NCBI GenBank assembly: GCA_014843695.1
Contig: CM026390.1
Coordinates: 18,596,466 to 18,660,465, forward strand
DNA: 64,000 bases
Reading direction: 5' to 3'
Source of the DNA: Archivesica marissinica
Lineage: Eukaryota; Mollusca; Bivalvia; Venerida; Vesicomyidae
The notes beneath the pieces were generated by a model. That model ran no database searches. It was not told the DNA's origin and saw nothing but the letters and a program-made list of their open reading frames with translations. Both the position numbers and the translations under genes were made by a program. Each line of letters opens with the position of its first letter. Within the stretch, counting starts at the first letter, position 1. Of this stretch, positions 42,764 through 54,305 are shown piece after piece.

Positions 42764-42930
42764 CCTCTGTTGCCTAATGGATGTAGTGTCCGCCTCGTAA
42801 CGTAGTGATTGGGAGTTCGAGCCCCATCCAAAACTACGGTTGCTGTACCCTTAGACAATGCGCTTATCTATCTTCCTCTAATGTCTATCTTACTCCATCA
42901 TGGCGATGGTTTCGAACATGAAGTCCTGTG
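42764..42930 (+). mobile_element. S2-like SINE with a different tRNA-like head
   Basis: Head TGCCTAATGGATGTAGTGTC with B-box-like GGAGTTCGAGCCCC, then GTACCCTTAGACAATGCGCT and ATGGCGATGGTTTCGAACAT as in the S2 body. The anticodon position may be CGT. Confidence 0.55.
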
Positions 42931-43066
42931 CCCAAGGTTTTAATACTTTTATCAAGCTCAAATGGTTTGATTGGTTGATTCTGAGTTTGACCTGTCAGCT
43001 GAACCAATCGGAAGCTTGAGACTGAATTTGAGATAGGAGAAAAGTTGTATAACCTCGAGGCCTGGT
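42929..43066. mobile_element. Palindromic CCAAT-type MITE, copy 2
   Basis: CCCAAGGTTTTAATACTTTT and, inverted, the GAGAAAAGTTGTATAACCTC end. Centre GATTGGTTGATT...GAACCAATCGG. Confidence 0.58.
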
Positions 43067-43075
43067 GTCTGGAGT

Positions 43076-43354
43076 GCAGACGGATTTGTGGTAAAACGCT
43101 GGACTGGTAATCCAGGGGTCGCAGTTCGATCCCCCGTCTGAACCTAATACAATTAACAGTCTTTCAGATGGGACGTTAAACCGAGGTCTCGTGTCGGTGC
43201 TTTACACCGTGCACGTAAAAGAACCAGAGGAGACTGGAATGTGCTTCTGTCTGTATCATTGCACTATCCTCCAACATCTAAAATGACTAATCTCTTCAGA
43301 AGGCGTCGCTCATATGACCAACCGGTAGCGACGATAAATAAACGTAAAACACAA
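43076..43354 (+). mobile_element. SINE S1
   Basis: Complete; the head has a short deletion (GGATTTGTGGTAAAACGC). Confidence 0.9.
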
Positions 43355-43409
43355 AAATAACGTGTTCTAAGCACGACGCCCCCTGTCATTTAGTGCACGG
43401 GTACATCGT

Positions 43410-44130
43410 TTTATATCATAACAAGAAAACTATTACATATACATATCTAATAGAAGGACGATCTAGAACTCACGCATAATACACACTCGGATTGAGTGAA
43501 TGCATATACGTTATAAAGTGCATACTTTAGTAATTAAACGCACACATGTTCACAATAACATGAACCCTGTTTGTCCAACATAATAGTTATGTTATGTTAT
43601 ATTTCGGGTTTTCCGCCTGCATCAGCACCATTTTGGGCTATATCGCCGGCGGGCAGTTTACCTAACAACACCTTTCCTGGGCAGGCTCCAGCGGTTAACC
43701 AGTACTTGGGTACACCAACCTCCGTAAGAAACTGCCAACTTTTTCATATAAGTGAGACACGGTCTGAGCGGGGCTCGAACCCGTGACCATCAGTGATGAT
43801 AGGTTACAGTGGTATGCAAGTCAGCGACCGTAACCACTCGACCACGGAGGCGGACTATCCAACATAATAGTATATACAACATCCCTGGTGGAACATCCGG
43901 GAACCATATGGGAACCAAATATTGTTGCAGAATTTCAACTACGATTGACCTGGGCCAGTTCTGGATCCCAGCGCAAGCCTGTATTTAAATGCGCTCACCA
44001 GTGAAAGCTTGGAACTAGTTTCCTGAAAACAAGTGGACAATTTTAATACCTATAATACGAATGCATAGCATAATTCTTATCACATACATTCCCATTCGTT
44101 CAGAAAATACTTCAGCTTAAAATAAAAATA
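43410..44130 (+). repeat. Dispersed repeat DR2, filled site
   Basis: An inverted copy lies at 50870-51345. Shared blocks: AATAGAAGGACGAT, AACATAATAGTATA, GGGAACCAAATATTGTTGCA, CTAGTTTCCTGAA and ACAATTTTAATACCTATAAT. An S3 SINE interrupts this copy only. Confidence 0.8.
43588..43857 (-). mobile_element. SINE S3, full-length, dated insertion
   Basis: Complete S3 with a perfect 14-bp duplication TCCAACATAATAGT (43574-43587, 43858-43871). The related DR2 copy at 50870-51345 keeps the empty site. Confidence 0.93.
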
Positions 44131-44270
44131 AAATGTGAATGATCGAATTATAGTTCACTCGTGGTGATAGAACGCTATTATAATAATGAGTTCAATGTTC
44201 ATTCGCTGAAATATACATACACTGAACGCGTGTATTTTACGTTCATTTATCGGCGCTACTGTTGTCCATG

Positions 44271-44505
44271 TGTGGAAGTCGTGATAGCGCAGAGGTAGCG
44301 CGTTCGCTTCAGGTGTGAAAGGCCCGGGAGTTGAGCCTCGCTGGAGCCGTTACGATTGTACCCTTAGGCAAGGCATTTAATTTCCACGTGGCCTCTCTCC
44401 TTCATGGCGACTAATTCCATCAGGAATGAGGTCTCGAGAGTGATTAATATAAGTCGTAAGAACTTGTTTCGCAATCGAGCTAATATAAATTTGTATAAAC
44501 CGGTT
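44271..44505 (+). mobile_element. SINE S2, full-length
   Basis: Complete from GTGGAAGTCGTGATAGCGCA to TTTGTATAAACC. Inserted in S1. Confidence 0.9.
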
Positions 44506-44530
44506 GTATATAAATGAGCGACGTCTCCTG

Positions 44531-44684
44531 CCTGGAGGTTATAAAACTGTTCTCCAAACTCAAAATACAGTCTCAAGCGTTTGATTGGTTTAGCTGACAG
44601 TTACTGTCAGAATAAACTCGGAATAAACCAATCAGATCATTTGAGCTCGAGTTTGAGACGTGAGAAAAGTGTTGTAACCCTGGC
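44531..44684. mobile_element. Palindromic CCAAT-type MITE, copy 3
   Basis: Best copy: CCTGGAGGTTATAAAACTGT and the inverse of GTGTTGTAACCCTGG at the far end. Inner TTGATTGGTTTAGCTGACAG faces AAACCAATCAGA. Confidence 0.68.
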
Positions 44685-44760
44685 GAGATTAGTCATTTTA
44701 GATATATATATTGCAATGGTACAGACATAACTCCATTCCAGGGTCTTCTCTGGTTCTTTT

Positions 44761-45031
44761 AATAATAATAATAATAATAATAAAGACTTTATTTTACGAG
44801 AGAACTCATTTAACAAAAGTTAATCTACCATGAGGCCCTCAACATATATACAATCAAATGCAATCAAAAGATAGCACTATAAGTGAGAACTGCACATTGG
44901 AATTATATAGTAATGTAAAAGCTGAAAAATAGAGAAACTATATTTAATATGTATTATGGAATATGATGATATATGGAATTGGCTAGCAGAGTAGAAAATG
45001 GGAATGAGACAATTAATGATACTAGATTTAC
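44761..45031 (-). mobile_element. LINE-type 3' fragment with (ATT)n tail
   Basis: On the minus strand, sequence ends GTAAAATAAAGTCTTTATTA then (TTA)n, a typical 3' end of a 5'-truncated LINE. Family unknown; no coding seen. Confidence 0.5.
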
Positions 45032-45059
45032 ATGTACGTTGTAAAGCACCGACATATAA

Positions 45060-45635
45060 TTTGCAACACTGTCTGCAATTGCTACAAACTGTATAAATTG
45101 GTCCTTATGGATTATTGTTATAAACGTGTCAACCTCATCGCGAAATCTTAATTCAATAAATGGTAATCACAACTAAAGTTGCTTTTACAAACAGCATAGA
45201 GCCAGATCAGACGGCACAGAACGTCGATGATGTTTGCTAGTGGGATAGTGGAGCTAAAACACTTGGCTGAATAGCAAACAACATAGATCATGATCAGACG
45301 CGGCGTTACCTTGCACAGTTGTTCCATTTTAATCGGCATTTTAAGGGTTAAAGTACTCATAATTTTCTACAATAAAATAACCAGACGAAATTGCGGACAT
45401 GTTATTTTGTTTTTCTTTTAATTGAAGATTGCACAAGGGTACATAGGTTACATGCTAGATAGGATGCGATAGGTAATCGCTGTGTGGGTACGTAATCAGT
45501 TAGGTAGTGGACAGGGGGCGATACGTATCCGGTTTAAGAGTGGCTAAGAGACCACATGTAGTCGGTTCTACAATAAACAAACGAGATAACATAGAGTTCA
45601 TGTTTTTGTTTGTTTTTCTTTATTTGAGGAATGTA
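45060..45635. other. Unclassified
   Basis: A 70-codon minus-strand ORF (45148-45360) lacks any recognisable feature. Nothing else seen. Confidence 0.35.
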
Positions 45636-45639
45636 AACG

Positions 45640-48373
45640 AATGGCTGCATGGTGGTTTAGCACATCGTTGTTAGAACTCATATTTCACTATAGTCGTGAG
45701 ACCGCCTCTGAGGTTGAGTGGTTTAGCACATCGTTGTTAGAACTCATAGTTCACTATGGTCGTAAGACCGCCTCTGAGGTCGAGTGGTTTAGCACATCGC
45801 TGTTAGAACTCATATTTCACTATGGTCGTGAGCCCGCCTCTGAGGTGGTTTAGCGCATCGTTGTTAGAACTCATATTTCATTATGGTCGTGAGACCGCCT
45901 CTGAGGTGGTTTAGCACATCGTTGTTAGAACTCATATTTCACTATGGTCGTAAGACCGCCTCTGAGGTGGTTTAGCACATCGTTGTTAGAACTCATATTT
46001 CACTATGGTCGTAAGACCGCCTCTGAGGTCGAGTGGTTTAGCACATCATTGTTAGAACTCATATTTCACTATGGTCGTAAGACCGCCTCTGAGGTTTAGC
46101 ACATCAGTGTTAGAACTTATCTTTCACTAAGGTCACGAGGCCGCCTCTGAGGTCGAGTGATTTAGCACATCGCTGTTAGAACTCATATTTCACTATGGCC
46201 GCGAGACCGCCTCTGAGGTGGTTTAGCACATCGTTGTTAGAACTCATATTTCACTATAGTCGTGAGACCGCCTCTAAGGTGGTTTAGCACATCGTTGTTA
46301 GAACTCATATTTCACTATGGTCGTGAGACCGCCTCTGAGGTGGTTTAGCGCATCGTTGTTAGAACTCATATTTCACGATGGTCGTGATACCGCCTCTGGT
46401 GTGGTTTAGCACATCGTTGTTAGAACTCATATTTCACTATAGTCGTGAGACCGCCTCTGAGGTGGTTTAGCACATCGTTGTTAGAACTCATAGTTCACTA
46501 TGGTCACGAGACCGCCTCTGAGGTGGGTTTAGCGCATCGTTGTTATAACTCATATTTCACTATGGTCGTGAGACCGCCTCTGAGATGGTTTAGCACATCG
46601 TTGTTAGAACTCATATTTCACTATGGTCGTGAGACCGCCTCTGAGGTGGTTTAGCACATCGTTGTTATAACTCATATTTCACTAGGGTCGTGAGACCGCC
46701 TCTGAGGTGGTTTAGCGCATCGTTGTTAGAACTCATATTTCACTATAGTCGTGAGACCGCCTCTGAGGTCGAGTGGTTTAGCACATCATTGTTAGAACTC
46801 ATATTTCACTATGGTCGTAAGACCGCCTCTGAGGTTTAGCACATCATTGTTAGAACTTATCTTTCACTAAGGTCACGAGGCCGCCTCTGAGGTCGAGTGA
46901 TTTAGCACATCGCTGTTAGAACTCATATTTCACTATGGCCGCGAGACAGCCTCTGTGGTTTAGCACATCGTTGTTAGAACTCATATTTCACTATAGTCGT
47001 GAGACCGCCTCTGAGGTGGTTTAGCACATCGTTGTTAGAACTCATATTTCACTATGGTCGTAAGACCGCCTCTGAGGTCGAGTGGTTTAGCACATCATTG
47101 TTAGAACTCATATTTCACTATGGTCGTAAGACCGCCTCTGAGGTTTAGCACATCAGTGTTAGAACTTATCTTTCACTAAGGTCACGAGGCCGCCTCTGAG
47201 GTCGAGTGATTTAGCACATCGCTGTTAGAACTCATATTTCACTATGGCCGCGAGACCGCCTCTGAGGTGGTTTAGCACATCGTTGTTAGAACTCATATTT
47301 CACTATAGTCGTGAGACCGCCTCTAAGGTGGTTTAGCACATCGTTGTTAGAACTCATATTTCACTATGGTCGTGAGACCGCCTCTGAGGTGGTTTAGCGC
47401 ATCGTTGTTAGAACTCATATTTCACGATGGTCGTGATACCGCCTCTGGTGTGGTTTAGCACATCGTTGTTAGAACTCATATTTCACTATAGTCGTGAGAC
47501 CGCCTCTGAGGTGGTTTAGCACATCGTTGTTAGAACTCATAGTTCACTATGGTCACGAGACCGCCTCTGAGGTGGGTTTAGCGCATCGTTGTTATAACTC
47601 ATATTTCACTATGGTCGTGAGACCGCCTCTGAGATGGTTTAGCACATCGTTGTTAGAACTCATATTTCACTATGGTCGTGAGACCGCCTCTGAGGTGGTT
47701 TAGCACATCGTTGTTATAACTCATATTTCACTAGGGTCGTGAGACCGCCTCTGAGGTGGTTTAGCGCATCGTTGTTAGAACTCATATTTCACTATAGTCG
47801 TGAGACCGCCTCTGAGGTCGAGTGGTTTAGCACATCATTGTTAGAACTCATATTTCACTATGGTCGTAAGACCGCCTCTGAGGTTTAGCACATCATTGTT
47901 AGAACTTATCTTTCACTAAGGTCACGAGGCCGCCTCTGAGGTCGAGTGATTTAGCACATCGCTGTTAGAACTCATATTTCACTATGGCCGCGAGACAGCC
48001 TCTGTGGTTTAGCACATCGTTGTTAGAACTCATATTTCACTATAGTCGTGAGACCGCCTCTGAGATGGTTTAGCACATCGTTGTTAGAACTCATATTTCA
48101 CTATGGTCGTGAGACCGCCTCTGAGATGGTTTAGCACATCATTGTTAGAACTCATATTTCACTATAGTCGTGAGACCGCCTCTGATGTCGAGTGGTTTAG
48201 CACATCATTGTTAGAACGTATCTATCACTATGGTCGCGAGCCCGCCTCTGAGGTCGAGTGGTTTAGCACATATATAGTTGTTAGAATTCACCTTTCATCG
48301 CTATCACTATGGTCGCGAGCCCGCCTCTGAGGTCGAGTGGTTAAGTTCGCTGACCTGTATACCCAGTTTGAGT
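45640..48373 (+). repeat. ~65-bp satellite derived from the SINE S3 head
   Basis: About 42 units of ACCGCCTCTGAGGTCGAGTG, GTTTAGCACATCGTTGTTAG and AACTCATATTTCACTATGGT. The start and end of the unit match the S3 head (CCGCCTCCGTGGTCGAGTGG ... ATCACTGATGGTCACGG), and the last unit still reads GTGGTTAAGTTCGCTGACCT as in S3. A 1049-bp block is duplicated (about 46000-47000 and 47050-48050). Confidence 0.9.
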
Positions 48374-48507
48374 CCAGTAGTAGTAGTTGTTGTTGTTGTT
48401 GTTATATGTATGACAATTTTTTTTATAATTAGTAAGCAAGCATTGCCCTATGTTCATTAATATTTGAAGATGTAAACAAAACGAGCATTCTTTTTCATGT
48501 GGGTTGT

Positions 48508-48772
48508 CACGCTGGACTGGTAATCCAGGGATCGCAGGTTCGATCCACCGTCTGACCCTAATAAAATTAACAGTCTTTCAGATGGGACTTTAAACCGAGG
48601 TCTCGTGTCGGTGCTTACACTGTGCACGTAAAAGAACCAGAGGAGACTTTGTAATAGGTCTCTGTCTGTATCATTGCACTATCCTCCAACATTCTAAAAT
48701 TACTAATCTCTTTAGGAAGCGTCGCTCATATGGGCAACCGGTAGCGACGATAAATAAACGTAAAACACACAC
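48508..48772 (+). mobile_element. SINE S1, short 5' truncation
   Basis: Starts in the head at CACGCTGGACTGGTAATCCA; otherwise complete to ACGTAAAACACACAC. Confidence 0.9.
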
Positions 48773-48774
48773 CT

Positions 48775-49338
48775 CTCCGTATAATCAAAACACAAGACAT
48801 TAGACTGCGTACAGGGAACGTTATGCGGGCCTGTGTCACGCTTACTAAGCTGCGATAAGTATGCAAATGATCGAAGTGGTGGCGTTTATTTTGAATTGTA
48901 AAATGAACTTTAAAAATCGCTTCTGTGATTCTGGATTTAGAATTGTATGCTAAACCTTACTTGTCCACATGCTGGAGGCTGATTTATACTGCAATATTCG
49001 TCAAACATGTCAATTGTTCGTAGGTAGGTAAGTTTAGTTTTACACGTATAAACACTAAGCTATTTTATATGTTGATACAGTGGGCATTAGTTAGCAATCC
49101 CCGGAGAAATCAACTGCATATGTTGAAATATAGACCAAAGATAAGCGGAGTGAAATTCAAAGAAGTGAAATAAATGTATGATTTAGTATGTTTGCCTGTG
49201 AAACTGTTTGCATGTTTCATAATGATATTAGTCTGGTACATGGCGATGAATATGTAGAAAGCTGATCAATATAGACACAACATTTCCCTCACTCTTTATC
49301 TGTAGGCTATATATATGGCTATGTATATATATATATAC
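48775..49338. other. Unclassified AT-rich sequence
   Basis: No feature recognised. Confidence 0.4.
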
Positions 49339-49339
49339 T

Positions 49340-49580
49340 TTTTTTATTTTACAACGATTGCGAAGCAAGTTCTAACAACTTATATTAATCACTCTCGTTG
49401 GCGCGGATGAAAGCGTATATGTGGTCATTCGTGTTGGAGGAAACCGGAATACCCGGAGAAAACCCACATGTCCGATCTGGCGATAACCATACCATCTCGC
49501 ATAGTTCCCGGTCCGAGGATCGAACCCCGGTTTGCATTGGTGAGAAGCGAGCGTGCTAACCACTGCGCTAATGGGACAGC
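49340..49580 (-). mobile_element. SINE S4, full-length
   Basis: Reference S4 copy. Minus strand: GTCCCATTAGCGCAGTGGTT (A-box), GCACGCTCGCTTCTCACC, B-box GGGGTTCGATCCTCGG, ATGGTTATCGCCAGATCGGA, then CAACGAGAGTGATTAATATA and TTGCTTCGCAATCGTTGTAA. The last ~40 bp are nearly the same as the S2 tail. Confidence 0.88.
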
Positions 49581-49939
49581 CAAATATATATACAACATAT
49601 ATGTATATAGCCTACAGTTAAATACTGAGGGAAATGTCGTGTTTATATTGATCAATGTTCTACATGTATAGGATATAAGCCGAAAACGATCCAATATGTA
49701 AAATATTGGACTGTGTGAGGCGCGTAGAGGCCTATATCTTACTTAAAACACACACTTAGATCCTACTAATTAAAATTGTTAATTTGGTACATGTACGCGT
49801 AGTATTTAATATAATACTCTGGCCTTTTGACACCAGTCCAATAATAATAATAATAATGGACTGCAAGTATAAAGGTATGACGTCACGATAGTGTTTAAAA
49901 ATAATAAATATATATATAGTGATCGTGTGATTGCTGGGA

Positions 49940-50237
49940 ACAGACAGATCTGTAGTACAGTGGTAACACGCTGGGCTGGTAATACAGGGATCGCAGGTTC
50001 GATCCACCGCCTGACCCTAATAAAATTAAAATTAACAGTCTTTCAGATGGGACATTAAACCGAGGTTTCGTGTCGGTGCTTTACACCGTACACGTAAAAG
50101 AATCAGTGGAGACTTTGGAATGGGTCTCTGTCTGTATCATTGCACTATCCTCCAAACATCTAAAATGACTAATCTCTTCAGGAGGCGTCGCTCATATGGG
50201 CAACCGGTAGCGACGATAAATAAAGGTAAAACACACG
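49940..50237 (+). mobile_element. SINE S1
   Basis: Complete; small duplication AAATTAAAATTAACAG in the middle. Imperfect flanking repeat GTGATC(G/T)TGTGAT. Confidence 0.9.
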
Positions 50238-50367
50238 TGATCTTGTGATGTTACGAGAACCGAGAATATGACACGTATTTCAAACTCGGTACATAAGTTT
50301 TCCAGATTAAAATAATAATAATAAATCCTAATTTAATTTCTAATTGTTTTCCGCCTAGTTCAATGTA

Positions 50368-50753
50368 CAGTCAAACCTGTCTTAAGCAGCCAGTCAATGG
50401 AATCACATAAAGTGGCTGCTTAACACAGGTGGCTGCTTAATACAGGTCAAATGTATAATAAAACAACATATTGGTAATCTGGAAACTGGCTGCTTAATAC
50501 AGGGTGGCTGCTTAATACAGGTCAAATGTATAATAAAACAACATATTGGGAATCTGGAAACTGGCTGCTTAATACAGGGTGGCTGCTTAATACAGGTCAA
50601 ATGTATAATAAAACAACATATTGGGAATCTGGAAACTGGCTGCTTAATACAGGTGGCTGCTTAATACAGGTCAAATGTATAATAAAACAACATATTGGGA
50701 ATTTGGAAACTGGCTGCTTAATACAGGTTGGCTGCTTAATAGAGGTTTGACTG
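50368..50753. mobile_element. pogo-like MITE carrying an internal tandem repeat
   Basis: Inverted ends CAGTCAAACCT...TTAAGCAGCCA with TA on both sides (50366-50367, 50754-50755). Inside are five ~75-bp units (GTGGCTGCTTAATACAGG..., AAATGTATAATAAAACAAC). TA target and CAGT ends fit pogo/Tigger-like elements by inference. Confidence 0.75.
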
Positions 50754-50869
50754 TATGTATAATATTGTAATGTAATGCAGGGGGGATGCTGCAATCCAAT
50801 ATTATTTAACCAGAACACTCGGTACTCAATCCAAAATCCGCACCAACACGATTAACCTACATTGGAAAA

Positions 50870-51345
50870 TTAATTCTACTTATTTTATCATTTTAATCGT
50901 ATTTGTCTGGACGAATGGTAATTTATGTGATAATAATTACTGCTATGTATTCGTATTATAGGTATTAAAATTGTCCAATTGTCTTCAGGAAACTAGTTTC
51001 AAGCTTTCAATGGTGCGCGCATAGAAATACAGGCTTGAGCTGGAATCCAGAAATTGGCCAGGTCAATCTATTTACGTAGTTGAAATTCTGCAACAATATT
51101 TGGTTCCCATATGATTCGCGGATGTTCCATGAGGGATGTGGACTATACTATTATGTTGGACAGGGTTTCGTGTTATTGTCAACATGTCAGCAATTAATTA
51201 CTAAACTAAGCACAATTATCATTTGTATACATTCACTCAATACACTATCCGAGTATGTATTATGCAGAGTGAGTTGTCAATCGTCCTTCTATTACATATT
51301 TATATGTAATAGCTTTTCTTGTTATTTGCTATTTATAATACAAAG
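50870..51345 (-). repeat. Dispersed repeat DR2, empty site
   Basis: Inverted relative of 43410-44130. At about 51155 it reads ACTATTATGTTGGAC without any SINE. The 95-residue ORF here is not conserved between the two copies. Confidence 0.8.
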
Positions 51346-51351
51346 ATTGTA

Positions 51352-51648
51352 CCAGACGGATCTGTAGTCCAGTGGTAACACGCTGGACTGGTAATCCAGG
51401 GATCGCAGGTTAGATTCCCCCATCTGACACTAATAAAATTAAGTCTTTCAGATGGGACGTTAAACCGAGGTCTCGTGTCGGTGCTTTACACCGTGCACGT
51501 AAAAGAACCAGAGGAGACTCTGGAATGGGTCTCTGTCTGTATCATTGCACTATCCTCCAACACTCTAAAATGACTAATCTCTTCAGGAGGCGTCGCTCAA
51601 AATTATGGGCGACCGGTAGCGACGATAACTAAAACGTAAAACACACAC
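51352..51648 (+). mobile_element. SINE S1
   Basis: Complete. The hairpin loop has an insertion (GCTCAAAATTATGGGCGACC). It sits at the end of DR2. Confidence 0.9.
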
Positions 51649-51896
51649 TTTATGAAGAAACAAAAAGAGTAAAATCTATACTTGTAAACTCTCTTCAACA
51701 TCATCATCAGCAATAACAACAACATCATCAGCAATAACAGCATCAGCAATAACAACAACAACTTTTAATTGCCATGGTTACAGAATACGAACATACATAA
51801 TAAATAATTATGTTAATATACATTAGCGGGTAACCCTACGGCGATAGGTAAAGTAATAAGTAAATAGCAAATGTGTCAGGCAACACGTTCGGATAT

Positions 51897-52545
51897 TCAA
51901 TAGCCATCGACCGTAATATTAGCCATCGACCGTAATATTAGCCATCGACCGTAATAATAGCCATCGACCGTAATAATAGCCATCGACAGTAATATTAGCC
52001 ATCGACCGTAATAATAGCCATCGACCGTAATAATAATAGCCATCGACCGTAATAATAGCCATCGACCGTAATAATAGCCATCTACCGTAATAATAGCCAT
52101 CGACCGTAATAATAGCCATCGACCGTAATAATAGCCATCTACCGTAATAATAGCCATCGACCGTAATAATAGCCATCGACCGTAATAATAGCCATCGACC
52201 GTAATAATAGCCATCGACCGTAATAATAATAGCCATCGACCGTAATAATAGCCATCGACCGTAATAATAGCCATCGACCGTAATAATCGACCGTAATAAT
52301 AGCCATCGACCGTAATAATAGCCATCGACCGTAATAATAGCCATCGACCGTAATATTAGCCATCGACCGTAAATTAGCCATCGACCGTAATAATCGACCG
52401 TAATAATAGCCATCGACCGTAATATTAGCCATCGACCGTAATATTAGCCATCGACCGTAATATTAGCCATCGACCGTAATAATCACCGTAATAATAGCCA
52501 TCGACCGTAATATAGCCATCGACCGTAATAATCGACCGTAATATT
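51897..52545. repeat. 18-bp satellite ATAGCCATCGACCGTAAT
   Basis: About 35 units of 18 bp with short deletions and ATA insertions. Because 18 is divisible by three, long minus-strand ORFs (to 164 aa) appear, but frames change at each indel and no splice or start context supports a gene. Confidence 0.95.
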
Positions 52546-52805
52546 TGTGAGACATAAAATATGGATTGTATGTTTGAGCGCCGGAATTAAGCACTTGACA
52601 TACGGCTTGCATAGTTAATTCATACGCGTAGAAATAGGACAGAAGATAATAATACTAATAATCAAAAAATCACGGTCGCATTAACAGTAGACATTGATAT
52701 GAACACGGAAATAGTCATTCAGTCAATTTGGCCCATTCGAGATCGGATGCCAAACTTGAACTAGTCTCATCTGAATCAGACTGTTTGTGTTCTGGGTTTA
52801 AATTT
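52546..52805. other. Unclassified
   Basis: Nothing recognised. Confidence 0.4.
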
Positions 52806-52807
52806 GT

Positions 52808-53041
52808 GTGTGTGTTTTACGTTTATTTATCGTCGCTACCGGTTGCCCATATGAGCGACGCCTCCTGAAGAGATTAGTCACTTTAAATTTTTGGAGGATA
52901 GTGCAATGATACAGACAGAGACCCATTCCAGAGTCTCCTCTGGTTCTTTTACGTGCATGGTGTACAGAACCGACACAAGACCTCGGTTTAACGTCCCATC
53001 TGAAAGACTTAATTTTATTAGGGTCAGACGGGGATCGAACT
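52808..53041 (-). mobile_element. SINE S1, head replaced
   Basis: Hairpin tail, middle and B-box (CAGACGGGGATCGAAC) present; the sequence then switches to S6-like sequence where the rest of the head should be. Confidence 0.86.
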
Positions 53042-53140
53042 TGTACCCAGGTAGAACTACCGACCTGCAAGCAAGTCAGCTGGATAGATGTCCTCACATG
53101 AAAGAATTCGACCCCTCAGCGGTGAGTGGCAAATTTATTG
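53042..53140 (-). mobile_element. SINE-like repeat S6, fragment
   Basis: Minus strand: CATGTGAGGACATCTATCCA, GCTTGCAGGTCGGTAGTTCT, ACCTGGGTAC. Resembles 9436-9530. Confidence 0.55.
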
Positions 53141-53271
53141 AAGTCAACGACCGTAACCACCCCGCCCGAGGTCCGCTGGGATTTCACCCGTATGATTTTG
53201 AAATTCTATGTCGCCACAGCTGCATTCTGAGACATTGTGAACGCATGTATTGACGAGAAATTGGGAATATA

Positions 53272-53461
53272 CAGTCAAACCTGTGCTAAAGGCCACCTCC
53301 GAATAAAGGCCGCATATGAAAAACCTGTCTCTAAAGACCACCATTTTTCACTCCCGTTGAGCCATTTTCAATGCATTTTAACCCTCTATTGAGAGGCTAC
53401 CTGCCAACAAAGGCCACTTTTTTACTTTCCCGAGGGTGGCCTTTATAGACAGGTTTGACTG
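53272..53461. mobile_element. pogo-like MITE, 190 bp
   Basis: Inverted ends CAGTCAAACCTGT...AAAGGCCACC, with TA duplications (53270-53271, 53462-53463). First 13 bases match the element at 50368-50753; the interior differs. Confidence 0.8.
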
Positions 53462-53681
53462 TATATATACAGATCTGAAAATCTTCTTTCGTTAATTAAA
53501 AAGTAATGAAATACCAACCTATTTTCACATTCCATGGACCCACTGCACATCAAGTATCTCCACCCATACCCTTCATTTTCTTTTGCAGTTTTCGCTTTTT
53601 TTTCATATTTTCAATTTTGAAAAAGATAATGTGTAGACACGTGGCTAGCCCCACTCTGTGGCTCTAGTTACCTCCCCTGAC

Positions 53682-53792
53682 ATGTGTGTTTACTTTTGTT
53701 TATCGTCGCTACCGGTTGCCCAATGAGCGACACCTCCTGAAGAGATTAGTCATTTTAGATTTTGGAGGATAGTGCAATGAGACAGACACCCA
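53682..53792 (-). mobile_element. SINE S1, 3' half
   Basis: Hairpin tail through CAATGAGACAGACACCCATT; head and middle missing. Confidence 0.82.
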
Positions 53793-54006
53793 TTTTTGTT
53801 ACATTTTAATTAAACATACCTTTATCGTGGGCTTTGGGGCAAAGTCTCCTACTCATTAATCAAGTTTACTTTGTCCTCTAAGGACACTTCTAATATTCTA
53901 CGTATAGACGGAGGTGTTGCCATACCTTGCCAGTCAGTATTATGTTTTACGTTTTATTAATGGTCGTGAACATTCAAATCGTATTATTAACGCACACAAC
54001 TGCATC
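53793..54006. other. Unclassified
   Basis: Nothing recognised. Confidence 0.35.
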
Positions 54007-54294
54007 GTGTTTTACGTTTATTTATCGTCGCTACCGGTTGCCCATATGAGCGACGCCTACTGAAGAGATTAGTCATTTTAGATTTTGGAGGATAGTGCAA
54101 TGATACAGATAGAGACCCATTCCAGAACGTCCTCTGGTTCTTTTACGTGCACGGTGTAAAGAACCGACACGAGACCTCGGTTTAACGTCCCATTTGAAAG
54201 ACTGTTAATTTTATTAGGGTCAGACGGGGGCTCGAACCTGCGATCCCTGGATTAGCAGTCCAGCGTGTTACCACTGGACTACAGATCCGTCTGT
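54007..54294 (-). mobile_element. SINE S1 with target duplication
   Basis: Complete. Near-perfect 11-bp duplication ACAACTG(C/A)ATC at 53996-54006 and 54295-54305. Confidence 0.92.
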
Positions 54295-54305
54295 ACAACT
54301 GAATC

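Larger units (their letters stand above)
44231..45056 (-). mobile_element. SINE S1 broken by three later insertions
   Basis: S1 pieces at 44231-44270, 44506-44530, 44685-44760 and 45032-45056 follow in S1 order. Between them lie an S2 SINE, the palindromic MITE copy 3 and a LINE 3' fragment. Confidence 0.75.
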
